The notes under the pieces are model-generated. The model ran no database searches and was not told the origin of the DNA. It saw only the letters and a program-made list of their open reading frames with translations. Position numbers and translations under genes: made by a program. A DNA stretch of 64,000 nucleotides from Anthonomus grandis grandis (Eukaryota; Arthropoda; Insecta; Coleoptera; Curculionidae): assembly GCF_022605725.1 (NCBI RefSeq), contig NC_065552.1, positions 17,998,785 through 18,062,784 on the forward strand. Reading direction: 5' to 3'. Positions 1 through 13,949 of this stretch are shown here, piece by piece. Every line of letters starts with the position of its first letter. Position 1 is the stretch's first letter.

Positions 1-2196
1 GAAAAATTTTAAAAATAATTTACAGTACATCAAATGAACTTCAAAGATTAAATTGGAATCAAATCGGACAATGCTATAATGATTAATTGTTCGATTTTCT
101 TAACCCTGGTTATGTGTAAAACTTAAAAAGGATCATTTGAGTCATCTTGTATAAACTAAATATTAATTTTAAATTCTATTTGAATAATAGATAACCGTAA
201 TTGAGTGAGATATGACTATTTTTTTTAAACACATTATATCAAAATATTTTTAAAAATCATTTAGGATTAATCAAATTATATCTTAAAAATTAAATTAAAA
301 TTAAAACGGAACAATCTTTAACGCTATTAGTTATTATATTTTCTTAATTCTGGTTGTGTTCAAACTGTAAAAAAACATCATTTGGCTATCTTGTGTATGC
401 GAAATAGTAAATCTAAATTATATTCGAATAATAGATATCAGTAATAGAGTGAGATATAATTATTTTTTTAAAAAACAATTCATAAAAAAATTTAAAAAAA
501 ATTTACAGTCCATCAAATGAACTTCAAAGATTAAATTGGAATCAAATCGGACAATGCTATAATAATTAATTGTTCTATTTTCTTAACCCTGGTTATGTCC
601 AAAACTTAAAAAGGATCATTTGGGTCATCTTGTGTAATCTAAATATGAATTTTAAAATATATTTGAATAATAGATAACCGTAATTGAGTGAGATCTGACT
701 ATTTTTTTTAAACACATTATATCAAAATATTTTTAAAAATCATTTAAAGTTAATCAAATTATATCTAAAAATTGAATTAAATTTAAATCGAAACAATCGC
801 CAACGCTGTCAGTTATTATATTTTCTTAATTCTGGTTATGTTCAAACCTTAAAAAACATCATTTGGCTTTCTTGTATATGCGAAATAGTAAATGTAAATT
901 ATATTCGAATAATAGATAACAGTAATAGAGTGAGATACAAATATTTTTTTAAAAAACAACTCATAAGAAAAATTTTAAAAATAATTTACAGTACATCAAA
1001 TGAACTTCAAAGATTAAATTGGAATCAAATCGGACAATGCTATAATGATTAATTGTTCTATTTTCTTAACCCTGGTTATGTCCAAAACTTAAAAATGATC
1101 ATTTGAGTCATCTTGTATAACCTAAATATTAATTTTAAATTATATTTGAATAATAGATAACCGTAATTGAGTGAGATATGACTATTTTTTTTAAACACAT
1201 TATATCAAAATATTTTTAAAAATCATTTAGGGTTAATCAAATTATATCTAAAAATTTAATTAAAATTAAATCGAAACAATCGCCAACGCTATTAGTTATT
1301 ATAATTTCTTAATTCTGGTTGTGTTCAAACCGTAAAAAACACATTTGGCTATCTTGTATATGCGAAATAGTAAATGTAAATTATATTCGAATAATAAATA
1401 ACAGTAATAGAGTCAGATATAAATATTTTTTTAAAAAACAATTCATAAGAAAAATTTTAAAAATAATTTACAGTACATCAAATGAACTTCAAAGATTAAA
1501 TTGGAATCAAATCGGACAATGCTATAATGATTAATTGTTCTATTTTCTTAACCCTGGTTATGTTTAAAACTTGAAAAGGATCATTTGAGTCACCTTGTAT
1601 AACCTAAATATTAATTTTAAATTCTATTTGAATAATAGATAACCGTAATTGAGTGAGATATGACTATTTTTTTTAAACACATTATATCAAAATATTTTTA
1701 AAAATCATTTAGGGTTAATCAAATTATATCTAAATATTAAATTAAAATTAAATCGGAACAATCGTTAACGCGGAGAGTTATTATATTTTTTTTTAATTCT
1801 GGTTGTGTTCAAACCGTAAAAATCATCATTTTGCTATCTTGTATATGCGAAATAGAAAATTTAAATTATATTCGAAAAATAGATAACAGAAATAGAGTGA
1901 GATATAAATATTTTTTTAAAAAACAATTCATAAGAAAAATTTTAAAAATAATTTACAGTACATCAAATGAACTTCAAAGATTAAATTGGAATCAAATCGG
2001 ACAATGCTATAATGATTAATTGTTCTATTTTCTTAACCCTGGTTATGTCCAAAACTTAAAAAGGATCATTTGGGTCATCTTGTGTAATCTAAATATGAAT
2101 TTTAAAATATATTTGAATAATAGATAACCGTAATTGAGTGAGATATAACTATTTTTTTTAAACATAATAGATAAAACTATTTTTAGAAATCATTTA

Positions 2197-2253
2197 AATA
2201 TCAAATTATAAATAAAAAAATATAATATAAATATATTATATAAATAAAATATA
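2197..2253. repeat. 57-bp A/T-only insertion inside an A half-monomer
   Basis: The usual 'CATTTAGGGTTAATC' is interrupted after 'CATTTAA' by about 57 bp made almost only of A and T (AAATATAATATAAATATATT-like), after which 'AGGTTAATC' resumes. The same insertion in the same place occurs at 9,111-9,167, an offset of 6,914 bp, so it marks a segment copied within the array. It may be a slippage expansion or a microsatellite. Confidence 0.8.
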
Positions 2254-2339
2254 AGGTTAATCAAATTATATCTAAAAATTGAATTAAAATTAAATCGGAA
2301 CAATCGCCAACGCTATTAGTTATTATATTTTCTGAACTC

Positions 2340-2990
2340 TGGTTGTGTTTAAACCGTAAAAAACATCATTTGGCTATCTTGTATATGCGAAATAGTAAAT
2401 CTAAATTCTATTCGAATAATAGATAACGGTAATAGAGTGAGATATAAATATTTTTTTTAAAAAGAATTCATAAGAAAAATTTTAAAAATAATTAACAGTA
2501 CATTAAATGAACATCAGAAATTAAATTGGAATTAAATCGGACAATACTGTAATGATTAATTGTTCTATTTTCTTAACCCTGGTTATGTCCAAAACTTAAA
2601 AAAGATCATTTGGGTCATCTTGTATAACCTAAATATTAATTTTAAAATAAATTTGAATAATAGATAACGGTAATTGAGTGAGATATGACTATTTTTTTAA
2701 AACATAATACATAAAACTATTTTTAAAAATCATTTAGGGTTAATCAAATTATATCTAAAAATTAAATTAAAATTAAATCGGAACAATCGTTAATGCGAAG
2801 AGTTATTATATTTTCTTAATTCTGGTTGTGTTCAAATCGTGAAAAACATCATTTGGCTATATTGTATATGCGAAATAGTAAATTTCAATTATATTCAAAT
2901 AATAGATATTAGTAATAGAGTGAGATATAATTATTTTTTTAAAAAACAATTCATAAGAAAAATTTTAAAAATAATTTACAGTACATCAAA
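2340..2990. repeat. Segmental duplicate within array, partner at ~8,232-8,882
   Basis: Private variants recur at a constant offset of 5,892 bp. These include 'AATCTAAATTC' (2,398 and 8,290), 'TAATGCGAAGAG' (2,791 and 8,683) and 'AATTTCAATTATATTC' (2,881 and 8,773). After about 2,990 the match jumps to an offset of 5,675 ('CATCAAAAGATC' at 3,201 and 8,876), so 217 bp were lost or gained between copies. This is a higher-order copy rather than independent monomer similarity. Confidence 0.75.
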
Positions 2991-3949
2991 TGAACTTCAA
3001 AAATTAAATTGGAATCAAATCGGACAATGCTATAATGATTAATTGTTCTAATTTCTTAACCCTGGTTATGTGCAAAACTTAAAAAGGATCATTTGAGTCA
3101 TCGTAAATGTAAATTATATTCGAATAATAAACAACAGTAATAATTTATTATTTTTTTAAAAAACAATTCATAAGAAAAATTTTAAGAATAATTTACAGTA
3201 CATCAAAAGATCTTTACAAATTAAATTGGAATCAAATCGGACAATGCTATAATGATTAATTGTTCAATTTTCTTAACCCTGGTTATGTCCAAAATTAAAA
3301 AAGGATCATTTAAATCATCTCGTGTAACCTAAATATTAATTTTAAAATAAATTTGAATAATAGATAACCGTAATTGAGTGAGATATAACTATTTTTTTTA
3401 AACACAATACATCAAAATATTTTTAAGTCATTTAGGGTTAGTTAAATTATATCTAAAAATTAAATTAAAATTAAAACGGAACAATCTTTAACGCTATTAG
3501 TTATTATATTTTCTTAACTCTGGTTGTGTTCAAACCGTAAAAAATATCATTTGGCTATCTTGTATATGCGAAATAGTAAATTTAAATTCTATTCGAATAA
3601 TAGATAACAGTAATAGAGTGAGATATAAATATTTTTTTTAAAAAGAATTCATAAGAAAAATTTTAAAAATAATTTACAGTACATTAAATGAACATCAGAA
3701 ATTAAATTGGAATTAAATCGGACAATACTGTAATGATTAATTGTTCTATTTTCTTAACCCTGGTTATGTCCAAAACTTAAAATAGATCATTTGGGTCATC
3801 TTGTGTAACGTAAATATTAATTTTAAAATAAATTTGAATAATAGATAACCGTAATTGAGTGAGATATGACTATTTTTTTTAAACACAATACATCAAAATA
3901 TTTTTAAAAGTCATTTAGGGTTAATCAAATTAAACCTAAAAATTAAATT

Positions 3950-4960
3950 GAAATTAAAATGGAACATTCTTTAACGCTATTAGTTATTATATTTTCTTAA
4001 TTCTGGTTGTGCTCAAACCGTAAAAAATATCATTTGGCTATCTTGTATATGCAAAATAGTAAATTTAAATTATATTCGAATGATAGATAACAGTAAAAGA
4101 GTGAGATATAAATTTTTTTTTTTAAATTCATAAGAAAAATTTTAAAAATAATTTTCAATACATTAAATGAACTTCAAAAATTAAATTGGTGTCAAATCGG
4201 ACAATGCTCTAATGATTAAGTGTTCTATTTCCTTAAGCCTGGTTATGTCCAAAACTTAAAAAGGATCATTTGGGTCATCTTGTATAACCTAAATATTCAT
4301 TTTAAAATAAATTTGAATAATAGATAACCGTAATTGAGTGAAATATGACTATTTTTTTTAAATACAACAAAATATTTTTAAAAATCATTTAGGGTTAATC
4401 AAATTATATCTAAATATTAAATCGGAACAATCGTTAGCGATATTAGTGATTACATTTTCTTAACTCTGGTTGCGTTCAAACCGTAAAAAACATCATTTGG
4501 CTATCTTGTATATGCGAAATAGTAAATTTAAATTATATTCGAATTATAAATCACAGTAATAGAGTGAGATATAATTATTTTTTTAAAAAACAATTCATAA
4601 GAAAAATTTTAAAAATAATTTACAGTACATTAAATGAACTTCAAAAATTAAATAGGAGTCAAATCGGACAATGCTTTAATGATTAATTGTTCTATTTCCT
4701 TAAGCCTGGTTATGTCCAAAACTTAAAAAGGATCATTTGGGTCATCTTGTAAAACCTAAATATTAATTTTAAAATAAGCTTTAATAATAGATAACCGTAA
4801 TTGAGTGAGATATGACTATTTTTTTAAACACAATACAACAAAATATTTTTAAAAATCATTTAGAGTTAATCAGATTATATGTAAAAATTAAATCGGATCA
4901 ATTGTTAACGCTATTAGTTATTATATTTTCTTAACTCTGGTTGTGTTCAAACCGTAAAAA
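3950..4960. repeat. Segmental duplicate within array, partner at ~7,255-8,250
   Basis: This roughly 1-kb stretch shares unusual variants with the partner at an offset of 3,305 bp. These include a long T run before 'AAATTCATAAG', 'AATTTTCAATACATT', 'TCGTTAGCGATATTAGTG' (4,431 and 7,736) and 'CTGGTTGCGTTC'. The partner has a small deletion near 8,038. Parts of 6,480-6,840 share some of the same variants, suggesting a third, less complete copy. Confidence 0.7.
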
Positions 4961-7254
4961 ATATCATTTGGCTATCTTGTATATGGGAAACAGTAAATTT
5001 AAATTCTATTCGAATAATAGATAACAGTAATAGAGTGAGATATAATTATTTTTTTTAAAAACAATTCATAAGAAAAATTTTAAAAATAATTTACAGTACA
5101 TCAAATGAACTTCAAACATTAAATTGGAATCAAATCGGACAATGGTATGATTATTAATTGTTCTACTTTCTTAACCCTGGTTATGTCCAAAATTAAAAAG
5201 CATCATTTGGGACATCTTGTATAACCTAAATATTCAATTTAAAATAAATTTGAATAATAGATAACCGTAATTGAGTGAGATATGACTATTTTTTTTTGAA
5301 CACAATACATCAAAATATTTTTAAAAATCATTTAGGGTTAATCAAATTATATCTAAAAATTAAATCGGAACAATCGTTAACGCTATTAGTTATTATATTT
5401 TTTCAATTCTTGTTGTGTTCAAACTGTAAAAAACATCATTTGGCTATCTCGTATATGCGAAATAGTAAATTTAAATTATATTCGAATAATAGATAACAGT
5501 AATAGTGTGAAATATGATTTTTTTTTTTAACAATACATCAGAAAAATTTTAAAAATAATTTACATTACATCAAATGAACTTCAAAAATGAAACTGGAGTC
5601 AAATCGGACAATGCTGTAGTGATTAATTGTTCTATTTTCTTAATCCAGGTTATGTCCAAAACTTAAAAAGGATCAATTGAGTCATCTTGTATAACATAAA
5701 TATTAATTTTAAAATAAATTTGAATAATAGATAACCGTAATTGAGTGAGATATGACTATTTTTTCAAAACATAATACATAAAATTATTTAGGGTTAATCA
5801 AATTATATCTAAAAATTTAATTAAAATTAAATCGGAACAATCGCAAACACTATTAGTTATTACATTTTCTTAACTCTGGTTGTGTTCAAACCGCAAAAAA
5901 CATTATTTGGCTATCTTGTATATGCGAAATAGTAAATTTAAATTATATTCGAATAATAGATATTAGTAATAGAGTGAGATAATTATTTTTTAAAAAAACA
6001 ATTCACAAGAAAAATTTAAAAAATAATTTGCAGTCCATCAAATGAACTTCAAAGATTAAATTGGAATCAAATCGGACAATGCTATAATGATTAATTGTTC
6101 TATTTTCTAAACCCTGGTTATGTCCAAAACTTACAAAGGATCATTTGAGTCATCTTGTATTACCTAAATATTAATTTTAAAATAAATTTGAATAGATAAC
6201 CGTAATTGAGTGAGATATGACAATTTTTTTAAAACACAATACATAAAACTATTTTTAAAAATCATTTAGGGTTAATCAAATTATATCTAAAAATGGAAAA
6301 AAAATTAAATCGAAAAAATCGCCAACGCTATTAGTTATTATATTTTCTTAACTCTGGTTGTGTTCAAACCGTAAAAAACATCATTTGGCTATCTGTATCT
6401 CGTACCGAAATAGTACATTTAAATTATATTCAAATAATAGATAACAGTAATAGAGTGAGATATAATTATTTTTTAAAAAAACAATTCATAAGAAAAATTT
6501 TAAAAATAATTTACAGTACATTAAATGAACTTCAAAAATTAAATAGGAGTCAAATCGGACAATGCTTTAATGACTAATTGTTCTATTTCCTTAAGCCTGG
6601 TTATGTCCAAAACTTAAAAAGGATCATTTGGGTCATCTTGTAAAACCTAAATATTAATTTTAAAATAAATTTGAATAATAGATAACCGTAATTGAATGAG
6701 ATATGACTATTTTTTTAAACACAATACAACAAAATATTTTTAAAAATCATTTAGAGTTAATCAAATTATATGCAAAAATTAAATCGGATCAATTGTTAAC
6801 GCTATTAGTTATTATATTTTCTTAATTATGGTTGTGTTCAAACCGTAAAAAACATCATTTGACTATCTTGTATATGCAAAATAGTAAATTTAAATTATAT
6901 TCGAATAATAGATAACAGTAATATAGTGAGATATCATTTTTTTTTTTAAACAATACATAAGAAAAATTTTAAAAATAATTTACAATACATTAAATGAACT
7001 TCAAAAATTAAACTGGAATCAAATCGGACAATGCTGTAATGATAAATTGTTCTATTTTCTTAACCCTGGTTATGTCCAAAACTTAAAAAAGATCATTTGG
7101 CTCTCTCGTATATGCGAAATAGTACATTTAAATTATATTCAAATAATAGATAACCGTAATTGAATGAGATATGATTATTTTTTTTAAACACAATACATTA
7201 AAAAATTTTAAAAAATTACTTAAGGTTAAACAAATTATATCTAAAAATTAAATT

Positions 7255-8250
7255 AAAATTAAATCAGAACAATCGTTAACGCTATTAGTTATTATATTTT
7301 CTTAATTCTGGTTGTGTTCAAACCGTAAAAAATATCATTTGGCTATCTTGTATATGCAAAATAGTAAATTTAAATTCTATTCGAATAATAGATAACAGTA
7401 ATACAGTGAGATATAATTTTTTTTTTTTAAATTCATAAGAAAAATTTTAAAAATAATTTTCAATACATTAAATGAACTTCAAAAATTAAATTGGAGTCAA
7501 ATCGGACAATGCTTTAATGATTAATTGTTCTATTTCCTTAAGCCTGGTTATGTCCAAAACTTAAAAAGGATCATTTGGGTCATCTTGTATAACCTAAATA
7601 TTCATTTTAAAATAAATTTAAATAATAGATAACCGTAATTGAGTGAAATATGACTATTTTTTTTAAATACAACAAAATATTTTTAAAAATCATTTAGGGT
7701 TAATCAAATTATATCTAAATATTAAATCGGAACAATCGTTAGCGATATTAGTGATTACATTTTCTTAACTCTGGTTGCGTTCAAACCGTAAAAAACATCA
7801 TTTGGCTATCTTGTATATGCGAAATAGTAAATTTAAATTATATTCGAATTATAAATCACAGTAATAGAGTGAGATATAATTATTTTTTAAAAAACAATTC
7901 ATAAGAAAAATTTTAAAAATAATTTACAGTACATTAAATAAACTTCAAAAATTAAATAGGAGTCAAATCGGACAATGCTTTAATGATTAATTGTTCTATT
8001 TCCTTAAGCCTGGTTATGTCCAAAACTTAAAAAGGATCATCTTGTAAAACCTAAATATTAATTTTAAAATAAGCTTTAATAATAGATAACCGTAATTGAG
8101 TGAGATATGACTATTTTTTTAAACACAATACAACAAAATATTTTTAAAAACATTTAGAGTTAATCAGATTATATGTAAAAATTAAATCGGATCAATTGTT
8201 AACGCTATTAGTTATTATATTTTCTTAATTATGGTTGTGTTCAAACCGTA
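7255..8250. repeat. Second copy of the ~3,950-4,960 segment
   Basis: It carries the same diagnostic variants as 3,950-4,960 in the same order, including the 'TCGTTAGCGATATTAGTG' A-half end. 'GGATCATCTTG' near 8,036 replaces the usual 'GGATCATTTGGGTCATCTTG'. The edges are approximate because the flanking monomers belong to the same family. Confidence 0.7.
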
Positions 8251-8882
8251 AAAAACATCATTTGGCTATCTTGTATATGCGAAATAGTAAATCTAAATTC
8301 TATTTGAATAATAGATAACAGTAATAGAGTGAGATATAAATATTTTTTTTAAAAAGAATTCATAAGAAAAATTTTAAAAATAATTAACAGTACATTAAAT
8401 GAACATCAGAAATTAAATTGGAATTAAATCGGACAATACTGTAATGATTAATTGTTCTATTTTCTTAACCCTGGTTATGTCCAAAACTTAAAAAAGATCA
8501 TTTGGGTCATCTTGTATAACCCAAATATTAATTTTAAAATAAATTTGAATAATAGATAACGGTAATTGAGTGAGATATGACTATTTTTTTAAAACATAAT
8601 ACATAAAACTATTTTTAAAAATCATTTAGGGTTAATCAAATTATATCTAAAAATTAAATTAAAATTAAATCGGAACAATCGTTAATGCGAAGAGTTATTA
8701 TATTTTCTTAATTCTGGTTGTGTTCAAATCGTGAAAAACATCATTTGGCTATCTTGTATATGCGAAATAGTAAATTTCAATTATATTCAAATAATAGATA
8801 TTAGTAATAGAGTGAGATATAATTATTTTTTTAAAAAACAATTCATAAGAAAAATTTTAAAAATAATTTACAGTACATCAAA
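8232..8882. repeat. Second copy of the ~2,340-2,990 segment
   Basis: It matches 2,340-2,990 at an offset of 5,892 bp, including the rare 'TAATGCGAAGAG' A-half end at 8,683. It then joins sequence that matches about 3,190 onward instead, showing a deletion or alternative exchange of 217 bp. Confidence 0.7.
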
Positions 8883-9110
8883 AGATCTTTAAAAATTAAA
8901 TTGGAATCAAATCGGACAATGCTATAATGATTAATTGTTCAATTTTCTTAACCCTGGTTATGTCCAAAACTTAAAAAGGATCATTTGAATCATCTCGTAT
9001 AACCTAAATATTAATTTTAAAATAAATTTGAATAATAGATAACCGTAATTGAGTGAGATATAACTATTTTTTTAAACATAATAGATAAAACTATTTTTAG
9101 AAATCATTTA

Positions 9111-9167
9111 AATATCAAATTATAAATAAAAAAATATAATATAAATATATTATATAAATATAATATA
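9111..9167. repeat. Second copy of the 57-bp A/T-only insertion
   Basis: It has the same insertion site ('CATTTAA' then 'AGGTTAATC') and nearly the same sequence as 2,197-2,253, with an A/T substitution near its end. It confirms that this region and about 2.2 kb share a recent common segment. Confidence 0.8.
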
Positions 9168-10149
9168 AGGTTAATCAAATTATATCTAAAAATTGAATTA
9201 AAATTAAATCGGAACAATCGCCAACGCTATTAGTTATTATATTTTCTGAACTCTGGTTGTGTTCAAACCGTAAAAAACTTCATTTGGCTATCTTGTATAT
9301 GCGAAATAGTAAATCTAAATTCTATTCGAATAATAGATAACAGTAATAGAGTGAGATATAAATATTTTTTTTAAAAAGAATTCATAAGAAAAATTTTTAA
9401 AATAATTAACAGTACATTAAATGAACATCAGAAATTAAATTAAAATTAAATCGGACAATACTGTAATGATTATTTGTTCTATTTTCTTAACCGTGGTTAT
9501 GTCCAAAACTTAAAAAAGATCATTTGGGTCATCTTGTATAACCTAAATATTCATTTTAAAATAAATTTGAATAATAGATAACCGTAATTGAGTGAAATAT
9601 GACTATTTTTTTTGAACATAATACATCAAAATATTTTTAAAAATCATTTAGGGTTAATCAAATTATATCTAAAAATTAAATCGGGACAATCGTTAGCGGT
9701 ATTAGTTATTATATTTTCCTAATTCTGGTTGTGTTCAAACTGTAAAGAACATCATTTGGCTATCTTGTACATGCGAAATAGTGGATTTAAATCACATTCG
9801 AATAATAAATAACAGTAATAGAGTGAGATATAATTATTTTTTTTTTAAAACAATACATCAGAAAAATTTTTTAAATAATTTACAGTACATCAAATGAAAT
9901 TCAAAAATGAAACTGGAGTCAAATCGGACAATGCTGTAATGATTAATTGTTCTATTTTCTTAACCCTGGTTATGTCCAAAACTTAAAAAGGATCATTTGG
10001 GTCATCTTGTATAACCTACATATTAATTTTAAAATAAATTTGAATAATAGATAACCGTAATTGAGTGAGATATGACTATTTTTTTTTAACACGATACATC
10101 AAAATATTTTTAAAAATCATTTAGGGTTAATCAAATTATATCTAAAAAT

Positions 10150-11460
10150 TAAATTAAAATTAATTCGGAACAATCGCCAACGCTATTAGTTATTACATTT
10201 TCTTAACTCTGGTTGTGTTCAAACCGCAAAAAACATCATTTGGCTATCTTGTATATACGAAATAGTAAATTTAAATTATATTCGAATAATAGATATTAGT
10301 AATAGAGTGAGATATTATTATTTTTTTAAAAAACAATTCACAAGAAAAATTTTAAAAATAATTTACAGGACATCAAATGAACTTCAAAAATGAAACTGGA
10401 GTCAAATCGGACAATGCTGTAATGATTAATTGTTCTATTTTCTTAACCCTGGTTATGTCCAAAACTTAAAAAAGATCATTTGGGTCATCTTCTATAACCT
10501 AAATATTAATTTTAAAATTAATTTGAATAATAGATAACCGTAATTGAGTGAGATATGACAATTTTTTTTTAACACGATACATCAAAATATTTTTAAAAAT
10601 CATTTAGGGCTAATCAAATTATATCTAAAAATTAAATCAGAACAATCGTTAACGCTATTAGTTATTACCTTTTCTTAACTCTGGTTGTGTTCAAACCGTA
10701 AAAACCATTATTTGGCTATTTTGTATATGCGAAATAGTAAATTTAAATTATATTCGAATAATAGATAACAGTAAAAGAGTGAGATATAATAATTTTTTTT
10801 AAAAACAATTCATAAGAAAAAATTTAAAAATAATTTACAGTACATTAAATGAACTTCAGAAATTTAATTGGAATCAAATCGGACAATGCTGTAATGATTA
10901 ATTGTTTTATTTTCTTTAGCCTGGTTATGTCAAAAACTTAAAAAAGATCATTTGGGTCATCTTGTATAACCTAAATATTAATTTTAAAATAAATTTGAAT
11001 AATAGGTAACCGTAATTGAATTAGATATGATTATTTTTTTTAAACACAATACATTAAAACATGTTTAAAAATCATTTAGGGTTAATCAAATTATATCTAA
11101 AAATTTAATCGGAACAATCGTTAACGCTATTAGTAATTATATTTTTTCAATTCTAGTTGTGTTCAAACTGTAAAAAATATCATTTGGCTATCTTGTATAT
11201 GCGAAATAGTAAATTTAAGTTATATTCGAATAATAGATAACAGTAATAGAGTGAGATATAATTTTTTTTTAAAAAACAATTCATAAGAAAAATTTTAAAA
11301 ATATTTGCACTCCATCAAATGAACTTCAAAGATTAATTTGGAATCAAATCGGACAATGCTATAATGATTAATTGTTCTATTTTCTTAACCCTGGTTATGT
11401 CCAAAACTTAAAAAGGATCATTTGAGCCATCTTGTATAACCTAAATATTAATTTTAAAAT
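10150..11460. repeat. Segmental duplicate, partner at ~13,950-15,265
   Basis: The two stretches share private variants at an offset of 3,802 bp. Examples are 'CATCAAATGAACTTC' followed by 'AAAAATGAAACTGGA' (10,371 and 14,173), 'GTTATTACCTTTTC' (10,661 and 14,463), 'AACCATTATTTGGCTATTTTG', 'TAGGTAACCGTAATTGAATTAG' and 'TTTTTTCAATTCTAG'. Scattered differences exist, so this is older than the right-hand duplications. Confidence 0.75.
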
Positions 11461-11959
11461 AAATTTGAATACTAGATAACCGTAATTGAGTGAGATATCA
11501 CCATTTTTTTAAACACATTACATAAAACTATTTTTAAAAATCATTTAGGGTTAATCAAATTATATCTAAAAATTAAATTATAATTAATTCGAAACAATCG
11601 CCAACGCTATTAGTTATTATATTTTCTTTATTTTGGTTGTGTTCAAACTGTAAAAAACATCATTTGGCTATCTTGTATATGGGAAATAGTAAATTTAAAT
11701 TCTATTCGAATAATAGATAACAGTAAAAGAGTGAGATATAATTATTTTTTTTAAAAACAATTCATAAGAAAAAATTTAAAAATAATTTACAGTACATTAA
11801 ATGAACTTCAGAAATTTAATTGGAATCAAATCGGACAATGCTGTAATGATTAATTGTTCTATTTTCTTTACCCTGGTTATGTCCAAAACTTAAAAAAGAT
11901 CATTTGGGTCATCTTGTATAACCTAAATATTAATTTTAAAATAAATTTGAATAATAGAT

Positions 11960-12830
11960 AACCGTAATTGAGTGAGATATGACTATTTTTTTTAAACACA
12001 ATACATCAAAATATTTTTAAGTCATTTAGGGTTAGTTAAATTATATCTAAAAATTAAATTAAAATTAAAACGGAACAGTCTTTAACGCCATCAGTTATTA
12101 TATTTTCTTTATTTTGGTTGTGTTCAAACCGTAAAAAACATCATTTGGCTATCTTGTATATGGGAAATAGTAAATTTAAATTCTATTTGAATAATAGATA
12201 ACAGTAATAGAGTGAGATATAATTAATTTTTTTAAAAACAATTCACAAGAAAAATTTTAAAAATAATTTACAGTACATCAAATGAACTTCAAACATTAAA
12301 TTGGAATCAAATCGGACAATGCTATAATGATTAATTGTTCTATTTTCTTAACCCTAATTATGTCCAAAATTTAAAAAGGATCATTTGAGTCATCTTGTAT
12401 AACCTAAATATTAATTTTAAAATAAATTTGAATACTAGATAACCGTAATTGAGTGAGATATGACCATTTTTTTAAACACATTACATAAAACTATTTTTAA
12501 AAATCATTTAGGGTTAATCAAATTATATCTAAAAATTAAATTAAAATTAATTCGGAACAATCGCCAACGCTATTAGTTATTACATTTTCTTAACTCTGGT
12601 TGTGTTCAAACCGTAAAAACCATCATTTGCCTATTTTGTATATGCGAAATAGTAAATTTAAATTATATTCGAATAATAGATAACAGTAAAAGAGTGAGAT
12701 ATAATTATTTTTTTTAAAAACAATTCATAAGAAAAAATTTAAAAATAATTTACAGTACATTAAATGAACTTCAGAAATTTAATTGGAATCAAATCGGACA
12801 ATGCTGTAATGATTAATTGTTCTATTTTCT
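11960..12830. repeat. Segmental duplicate, partner at ~15,280-16,150
   Basis: It shares 'CGGAACAGTCTTTAACGC' (12,071 and 15,391), 'TCTTTATTTTGGTTGTG' and the 'ATACTAGATAACCG' variant with the partner at an offset of 3,320 bp. With the 10,150-11,460 / 13,950-15,265 pair it shows that about 2.7 kb was duplicated, with roughly 480 bp (one dimer) differing between copies. Confidence 0.7.
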
Positions 12831-13949
12831 TAACCCTGGTTATGTCCAAAACTTTAATTTGAGTCATCTTGTATAACCTACATATTAATTTTAAAATAAA
12901 TTTGAATAATAGATAACCGTAATTGAGTGAGATATGACTTTTTTTTTTTAACACGATACATCAAAATATTTTTAAAAATCATTTAGGGTTAATCAAATTG
13001 TATCTAAAAATTGAATTAAAATTAAATCGGAACAATCGCCAACGCTATTAATTATTATATTTTCTTTACTCTGGTTGTGTTCAAACCGTAAAAAACATCA
13101 TTTGGCTATCTCGTATATGCGAAATAGTAAACATAAATTATATTCGAATAATAGATAACAGTAATAGTGTGAAATATGCTTATTTTTTTTAAAAACAATT
13201 CATCAGAAAAATTTTAAAAATAATTTACAGTATATTATATGAACATAAAAAATTAAATTGGAGTCAAATCGGACAATGCTATAATGATTAATTGTTCTAC
13301 TTTCTTAACCCTGGTTATGTCCAAAACTTAAAAAGGATCATTTGGGTGATCTTGTATAACCTAAATATGAATTTTAAAATAAATTTGAATAATAGATAAC
13401 CGTAATTGCGTGAGATATGACTATTTTTTTTAAACACAATCCATCAAAATATTTTTAAAAATCATTTAGGGTTAATCAAATTATATCTAAAAATTAAATC
13501 GAAACAATCGTTAACGCTATTAGTTATTACATTTTCTTAACTCTGGTTGTGTTCAAACCGTAAAAAACATCATTTGGCTATCTCGTATATGCGAAATAGT
13601 AAACATAAATTATATTCGAATAAAAGATAACAGTAATAGTGTGAAATATGATTATTTTTTTTAAAAAACAATACATCAGAAAAATTTTAAAAATACAGTA
13701 CATCAAATGAACATCAAAAATTAAATCGAAGTCAAATTGGACAATGCTATAATGATTAATTGTCCTATTTTCTTAACCCTGGTTATGTCCAAAACTTAAA
13801 AAGGATCATTTGGGTCATCTTGTATTACCCAAATATTAATTTTGAAATAAATTTGAATAAAAGATAACCATAATAGAGTGAGATATGACTATTTTTTTTA
13901 AACACAATCCATCAAAATATTTTTAAAAATCATTTAGGGTTAATCAAAT

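Noticed and set aside
61..90. 'GGACAATGCTATAATG' as a bacterial -10/-35 promoter
   Set aside because: The transposons and satellite indicate a eukaryotic genome, and the string is simply part of every B half.
1319..3042. Short open frames of 62-73 codons with similar peptides in several dimers
   Set aside because: They repeat with the satellite period, change start and length with each indel, often begin at non-ATG codons and have low-complexity composition. They are by-products of the repeat, not genes.
12760..12954. Minus-strand open frame of 64 codons in the satellite
   Set aside because: It crosses the A/B boundary and is not preserved in neighbouring dimers.
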